Source: Candidatus Andersenbacteria bacterium RIFCSPHIGHO2_02_FULL_46_16 (GTDB lineage: Bacteria; Patescibacteriota; Andersenbacteria; UBA10190). Taken from it: a DNA stretch of 44,010 bases. The stretch is taken from assembly GCA_001817065.1 (NCBI GenBank), contig MHHQ01000030.1:1-44010 (forward strand), read 5' to 3'. The notes beneath the pieces are model-generated. The model made no database searches, had not been told where the DNA came from, and saw only the letters and a program-made list of their open reading frames with translations. Both the position numbers and the translations under genes were made by a program. Each line of letters starts with the position of its first letter. Positions within the stretch are counted from its first letter, which is position 1. Of this stretch, positions 39,847 to 44,010 are shown one piece after another.

Positions 39847-40191
39847 ATGAGCCCATTATCTGACTCTATTCGTCAACCACTGGTGCTAATTATTGCGTTA
39901 TCTATCACGTTGAATGTAACTCTATGGTTGTTAGTCTTTCTCTTATTTCCGACCTCCGACGCTGCGGTTCTTCATTATAGTATTGGTATTGGTATTGACT
40001 TTATTGGTTCCACCCGCCAGATTTACCTGTTGCCCGCCATCGGCTTGATTGTTCTGTTTGGTAATACCTTATTGGGGATTACTATTAAAAACACAGATAT
40101 CAGATCAGCCTGGTTGCTTTGGAGTATTATTCCTCCGGTACACTTAATTTTACTCGGTTCATTCTTTTTGATCTGGTGGATCAATCAATAA
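39847..40191 (+). CDS. small membrane protein upstream of a glycosyltransferase
   Basis: A protein of 114 residues with three hydrophobic helices (about residues 10-35, 58-78 and 88-110). TATATA at 39833-39838, eight bases before the ATG, suggests a nearly leaderless message. It lies nine bases before the GT2 gene and may be its partner. Similar short proteins are common in CPR envelope operons; the function is unknown. Confidence 0.6.
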   Translation: MSPLSDSIRQPLVLIIALSITLNVTLWLLVFLLFPTSDAAVLHYSIGIGIDFIGSTRQIYLLPAIGLIVLFGNTLLGITIKNTDIRSAWLLWSIIPPVHLILLGSFFLIWWINQ

Positions 40192-40200
40192 ACAATCAAT

Positions 40201-41844
40201 ATGATGGCGCAAATACACATTTCAAACCTGGCCCTGGAACTTGATTTCGACTACATCGTCCGGCGCTTTTTCTCTATACTGCCCGGCGCATTATCCTGGA
40301 CCACCCTAATTGGGCTAACCGTCCTATCTTTTGTGGTTCCGTATTGGATTGCCATCTTTATCATCGTTTACGATGTCTATATCCTTATCAGAGCTATTTA
40401 TATATCGGTCCATCTGGTCTACGCCTATTATCGCCAACATAGAATGCGCCACATCGATTGGATTGATCGTTGCCAGAAGATCACTAGCAATTTAGATGAT
40501 TATCTTAAGCAAACCCAGCAAGATCTTAATCACCATTCCGACCGCGTTACTAAACAACTATTTAATGAGCTATTATTAACTAAGCACAGTAACGTTGCCA
40601 TTCTCCCCTGGGACCAAATCCATCACGTTATTATCCTGCCTACGTACAATGAATCATTAGACGTTTTACGTCACTCACTAACATCGCTGGCGGCCACCCA
40701 TTTTCCTTCCGCACGTTTGCATGTGGTGGTTGGTTTTGAAGCAAGAGCTGGGCAGGCTGCCCAGCAAAGAGCAGCCGTCTTGACCGCGCAGTTTCGTCAT
40801 CAGTTTGGTTCATTTATTACCACTTTTCATCCTGACAACTTGCCAGGTGAAAAAAGAGTTAAAAGTGCTAATGCCACTTGGGCGATTCAAGCTATGGAAG
40901 AAGTTTTGCAAACAAAAAATATACCAGTCGATTATGTCTTAGTCAGTAACTTCGACAGCGATACTGTCGTCGGGCACTCTTACTTTGCGTATCTAACGTA
41001 TAAATTCATCACTCATCCAGATCGCTATCGGGTCAGTTATCAACCCTTGCCCATGTATCACAATAATGTTTGGGATGCTCCCTCCTTTTCTCGCGTTATA
41101 GCTACCGGTTCTACTTTTTGGCAAATGATCGAATCAACTCGGCCCGAAAGGCTAGTCACTTTCTCCAGTCACTCCATGACCTTGCGCGCCTTGCGAGAAG
41201 TAGGTTACTGGCAAACAGATATCATTTCCGAAGACTCGCGGATATTTTGGCAATGCCTCTTGCATTATAACGGTCATTATCGCACTGAACCTCTCTATAC
41301 TTCTGTCTCCATGGATGCAGCCTTAGCGGATAGTTGGTGGCAAACGCTTATTAATCAATATAAACAAAAACGACGTTGGGCATGGGGGATAGAGAACTTT
41401 CCCTATCTCATGACCGGATTTTTTCGAAATCTTAACATCCCTCTTCATACCAAATTAACTTACACGTTCCGCACCCTGGAAGGACATTATTCTTGGGCGA
41501 CTACTCCTATCATTATCGCTGGACTAGGTTGGCTGCCGATTTTCTTTGGCGGTCCCCAGTTTCACAGCACAGTGCTATCGTACAGTTTGCCTTATGTGAC
41601 CCGCACTATTATGACCATCGCTATGTTTGGACTTCTGGTCTCCACAACACTGTCCTTACTTCTGTTGCCCAGTCGACCTGCGCATGTTAGCCGCTGGAAA
41701 TATCTGCCCATGACCTTGCAATGGGCATTATTTCCGCTCATCGCCACCATCTTGTCAGCTTTTCCTGCCCTAGATGCAGAAACACGGCTAATGCTTGGTC
41801 GTGACTTGAGTTTTAATGTTATGCAAAAGACCAGAAAATATTAA
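40201..41844 (+). CDS. membrane glycosyltransferase, family 2
   Basis: A protein of 547 residues. Two N-terminal transmembrane helices (about 30-75), a cytoplasmic GT-A domain, then further helices near the C-terminus (about 435-530). Motifs of processive GT2 enzymes are present: VIILPTYNES, the D-x-D-type NFDSDT, SEDSRIF (catalytic ED), and QKRRWAWG (the Q-x-x-R-W motif). It probably transfers sugars from nucleotide donors to a lipid or polymer across the membrane; manC in this window may supply GDP-mannose. The substrate is not determinable. Confidence 0.85.
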   Translation: MMAQIHISNLALELDFDYIVRRFFSILPGALSWTTLIGLTVLSFVVPYWIAIFIIVYDVYILIRAIYISVHLVYAYYRQHRMRHIDWIDRCQKITSNLDDYLKQTQQDLNHHSDRVTKQLFNELLLTKHSNVAILPWDQIHHVIILPTYNESLDVLRHSLTSLAATHFPSARLHVVVGFEARAGQAAQQRAAVLTAQFRHQFGSFITTFHPDNLPGEKRVKSANATWAIQAMEEVLQTKNIPVDYVLVSNFDSDTVVGHSYFAYLTYKFITHPDRYRVSYQPLPMYHNNVWDAPSFSRVIATGSTFWQMIESTRPERLVTFSSHSMTLRALREVGYWQTDIISEDSRIFWQCLLHYNGHYRTEPLYTSVSMDAALADSWWQTLINQYKQKRRWAWGIENFPYLMTGFFRNLNIPLHTKLTYTFRTLEGHYSWATTPIIIAGLGWLPIFFGGPQFHSTVLSYSLPYVTRTIMTIAMFGLLVSTTLSLLLLPSRPAHVSRWKYLPMTLQWALFPLIATILSAFPALDAETRLMLGRDLSFNVMQKTRKY

Positions 41845-41938
41845 TTGGCCCGTAGTGGCCTACTCTTAATTGATAAATCCGTCATAACCCCGCTCTATTT
41901 TCTCTGGCCATCTACTACTAACCTTTTCTGTACCACCT

Positions 41939-42973
41939 ATGTTTTATAATCTCTTTGACCCCACCCCTCTAACCCAGCTCCATATTATTATTGCCGGTAC
42001 GAGTTTTATACTGGTCTATCTTAGTTTGGCCATCATGCTCAAGCAACCGACACGTTTTCTACGGGTCGTGCCTGCACATCACGCCGTATATTTCGCTGGC
42101 TTTGTCCTAGTAGCCGTTATCGCCTTAATAGCCTTTGTGTCTATCGAGAGCAAACCTTTGCGTTTCGGTTTGCTCTCGGCCGCTTTTCTAACTTTATTGA
42201 TCGGTCTATATGACGAACAATACTCATTGTCCCCCCGGGCACAACTAATCTGGCAAATCATGATTGCTACTATCGTTGTTTTGTGGGGCTGGCGGATCAG
42301 TTATATTAGCCAACCTTCTGCTAACGGCATAATTTATTTAGACCAATTTACCCTGGGTCCGCTGGTCTGGCCTGCATCATTCCTCACTATTGCTTGGCTG
42401 CTGCTGATCATGAATGCTATCAATTGGTTAGACGGTATTGATGGCTTAGCGGCAGCTGTTGGCGTAATCGCTTTGTCCACTCTGTCCTTATTAACCTTAT
42501 TGCCATCAGTGCAAGACTCGCGGACCCTTACCCTCTCGTTGCTAGGTGCCGGTGCAGTACTTGGTTTCTTGGTATGGAATTTTCCTCCCGCTCGTGTTTT
42601 TCTCGGTACCAGCGGCAGTTGGTTTCTAGGTCTCTATATAGGTTTAGTAGCCATCATGAATGGTGGCAAAATTGTGACCACCCTACTTGTGTTAGCGATT
42701 CCGGTAGTTGATTTATTTTTTGTAATAATTCAGCGCTTATTTACTGGACGTCATCCATGGCTAGGGGATAAGACCAGCCACTTGCATTATCGTCTGGTGA
42801 GAGTTGGCTTATGTCCCCGCACCGTTGTTATCGTCGCTATCATTATTAGCCTCTTGTTGGGAGTAGGCGCATTGACCCTGCAGACACGTCAAAAAATTAT
42901 CGCTTTTATCGCCTCAGTAGTTATGCTAAGTTTAATTAGTGTTGAATTGATATGGCACGCCCGCCGCTCATAA
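41939..42973 (+). CDS. WecA/MraY-like glycosyl-phosphate transferase with altered motifs
   Basis: A protein of 344 residues with about ten transmembrane helices, fitting the family that moves sugar-1-phosphate from UDP to undecaprenyl phosphate. NAINWLDGIDGLAA and the loop RHPWLGDKTSHLHYRL match family motifs. Two key sites differ: LIGLYDEQYSLSP has DE in place of the usual DD pair, and FLGTSGSWFLG has Thr where the conserved Asp of G-D-S/T-G stands. Activity may be changed or lost. The DUF192 gene overlaps its end by 22 bases. Confidence 0.8.
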   Translation: MFYNLFDPTPLTQLHIIIAGTSFILVYLSLAIMLKQPTRFLRVVPAHHAVYFAGFVLVAVIALIAFVSIESKPLRFGLLSAAFLTLLIGLYDEQYSLSPRAQLIWQIMIATIVVLWGWRISYISQPSANGIIYLDQFTLGPLVWPASFLTIAWLLLIMNAINWLDGIDGLAAAVGVIALSTLSLLTLLPSVQDSRTLTLSLLGAGAVLGFLVWNFPPARVFLGTSGSWFLGLYIGLVAIMNGGKIVTTLLVLAIPVVDLFFVIIQRLFTGRHPWLGDKTSHLHYRLVRVGLCPRTVVIVAIIISLLLGVGALTLQTRQKIIAFIASVVMLSLISVELIWHARRS

Positions 42974-43428
42974 TCCTCTTCGTCGCCATAGTTGTTTCTC
43001 TGGTTTCTGTTTTTGCGGCCTTCATTATAGCTCCTAGTTCCGCCTGCCGTGATTTCAACGCTGGTATCATCACCTATGACAACCACCAGCAATTATCTGT
43101 CGCCCTTGCTCGTACCACTGTCGAACATCAACAAGGATTGTCCGGTTGTTCATCGTTGCCACCAGGCCAGGGTATGTATTTTATTTTTCTTGTTAAAACC
43201 GATATCTCTTTCTGGATGAAAGATATGAAAATACCGATTGATATTGTCTGGCTATCCGATAATAAAGTTATTGGTATTACTTCCGCTGTACCGCCTCCCA
43301 CTTCCCCTCAAGCCGTTTTACCGTTATATCCAGCACCCGCCCCAGTTGATGCCGTATTAGAAATTGGTGCTGGCGAAGCCCAGAAGTTGAATATCCACCA
43401 AGGTTCAACCCTTGAAATTAGCTACTAA
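42952..43428 (+). CDS. DUF192 family exported protein
   Basis: A protein of 158 residues with an N-terminal signal anchor (LIILFVAIVVSLVSVFAAFI) and a DUF192 domain: ARTTVEHQQGLSGCSSLP, GQGMYFIF, SFWMKDMKIPIDIVWL, VDAVLEIGAGEAQKL. DUF192 proteins are widespread, small and mostly periplasmic; their role is not established. The start overlaps the preceding transferase gene by 22 bases. Confidence 0.9.
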   Translation: MARPPLIILFVAIVVSLVSVFAAFIIAPSSACRDFNAGIITYDNHQQLSVALARTTVEHQQGLSGCSSLPPGQGMYFIFLVKTDISFWMKDMKIPIDIVWLSDNKVIGITSAVPPPTSPQAVLPLYPAPAPVDAVLEIGAGEAQKLNIHQGSTLEISY

Positions 43429-43573
43429 TCGGCCTTACGGCTCCTTTTCTTTTATTGATTGTTAAACCACAATACGGTTCAGATTCTCTTCACCGTTTAG
43501 CCGTGTTGATCACCGAAGCAGTCCTGTCATTACCGCAAAGTCGCTGTAGTATTACCTGTCTATTACCATTTTC

Positions 43574-43602
43574 TTGACAATGTGTTATTGTTGACTCATT
43601 AT
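43574..43602 (+). promoter_or_regulatory. rplU promoter
   Basis: A perfect TTGACA (43574-43579), a 17-base spacer, CATTAT (43597-43602), then ten bases to the ATG at 43613. TATATT at 43600-43605 is an alternative -10. Confidence 0.6.
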
Positions 43603-43612
43603 ATTTCAATCT

Positions 43613-43930
43613 ATGAAATTAGCTGTAATTAAGACCGGGGGAAAACAATATTTAGTTTTTGACAAACGGATCCTTAAAGTTGAAAAATTAACTATCCCAG
43701 TCGGACAAACTATCACATTCACTGACGTCCTAATGATCTCCACCGGCAAAACTATTAAAATTGGCAATCCTCAAGTATCTCAGGCTTCCGTCTCGGCTAA
43801 AATTATTCGTCATGGTAAAGCCAAGAAGGTAACCGGTGTAAAAATGAAAGCAAAAAAACGCCATAAGAAATACTTTGGTCATCGCCAGCCCTTCACGGAA
43901 ATTGAAATAACCACGATAAAAACTCGCTAG
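43613..43930 (+). CDS. rplU: ribosomal protein L21 (bL21)
   Basis: A protein of 105 residues, normal for bL21. The start MKLAVIKTGGKQYLV and the C-terminal motif (KMKAKKRHKKYFGHRQPFTEI) are diagnostic. It binds 23S rRNA in the large subunit. The usual partner rpmA is not downstream; instead a strong terminator at 43965 closes the gene, so here rplU is monocistronic. Confidence 0.97.
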   Translation: MKLAVIKTGGKQYLVFDKRILKVEKLTIPVGQTITFTDVLMISTGKTIKIGNPQVSQASVSAKIIRHGKAKKVTGVKMKAKKRHKKYFGHRQPFTEIEITTIKTR

Positions 43931-43964
43931 TACCACCACACTTTAATTATCAATACCACCATAC

Positions 43965-43993
43965 AGCTCAGGAAACTTCTCCTGAGCTTTTTT
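43965..43993 (+). terminator. terminator of rplU
   Basis: AGCTCAGGA (43965-43973) and TCCTGAGCT (43980-43988), a perfect 9-bp stem with a six-base loop and a run of six T. Confidence 0.9.
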
Positions 43994-44010
43994 CGTGGTG
44001 AATGTCCAGT

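Noticed and set aside
1-44010. CRISPR array
   Set aside because: No regularly spaced direct repeats with unique spacers and no cas genes were seen.
1-44010. Recoded TGA (code 25)
   Set aside because: Well-bounded genes end in TGA, for example at 9328-9330 and 30190-30192, and no conserved protein needs TGA read as Gly.

Overview
The window reads as a chromosomal segment of a Candidate Phyla Radiation (Patescibacteria) bacterium. The reasons are a compact genome with many conserved but uncharacterised small membrane proteins, housekeeping peptidoglycan and division genes, few Shine-Dalgarno (SD) sites, and many promoters whose -10 box lies 6-9 bases before the start codon, as expected for leaderless mRNAs. 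TGA is used as a stop, so the recoded Gracilibacteria/Absconditabacteria code is excluded. I cannot place it more finely by eye.

Layout. 1-7547: sigma-70 region 4-like protein, murB, HD hydrolase, sortase, a 59-residue bacterial histone-fold protein, CAP-domain protein, mannose-1-phosphate guanylyltransferase, mltG, and two small unknowns. 7656-8906: rplJ-rplL behind an L10-type leader with an attenuator-like terminator. 8941-14901: a membrane-anchored Clp-like AAA+ protein with a degenerate first ATPase site, a PP2C-like protein with a C-terminal beta-propeller, and a winged-helix protein. 15066-22105: tRNA-Val, a membrane protein, a second sortase, then a partial dcw cluster (MraZ boxes, mraZ, rsmH, ftsL, ftsI, murF). 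22222-22296: tRNA-Glu(CTC).

About 22288-31716 is an integrative element of roughly 9.4 kb inserted at the 3' end of tRNA-Glu. It carries a large serine recombinase, a P-loop ATPase, a CHC2 primase-type zinc-finger protein, two very small coupled ORFs, a winged-helix regulator, a secreted cargo block (prepilin-like protein, lectin-like protein, three tiny membrane proteins), two unknown proteins, and three noncoding regions that fold into many helices. The 10-bp core GGGCTACCAA at the tRNA 3' end recurs at 31707-31716, and a tRNA-type terminator follows the second copy. The recombinase C-terminus is read antisense through tRNA-Glu; rejoining the two cores would give the gene a different 35-codon tail.

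31717-44010 returns to the chromosome: a candidate independent structured RNA, a double CxxC zinc-ribbon protein, superoxide dismutase, unknown membrane proteins, a MITE-like palindromic repeat, rmuC, lexA with a candidate operator, a coiled-coil lytic transglycosylase, a GT2 glycosyltransferase, a WecA/MraY-like transferase with altered motifs, a DUF192 protein and rplU.

Much of the chromosomal part serves the cell envelope: precursor synthesis (murB, murF), polymerisation and processing (ftsI, mltG, lytic transglycosylase), surface attachment (two sortases), sugar activation and glycan assembly (manC, GT2, GT4). The element combines self-mobility, a replication-like module and surface-protein cargo.
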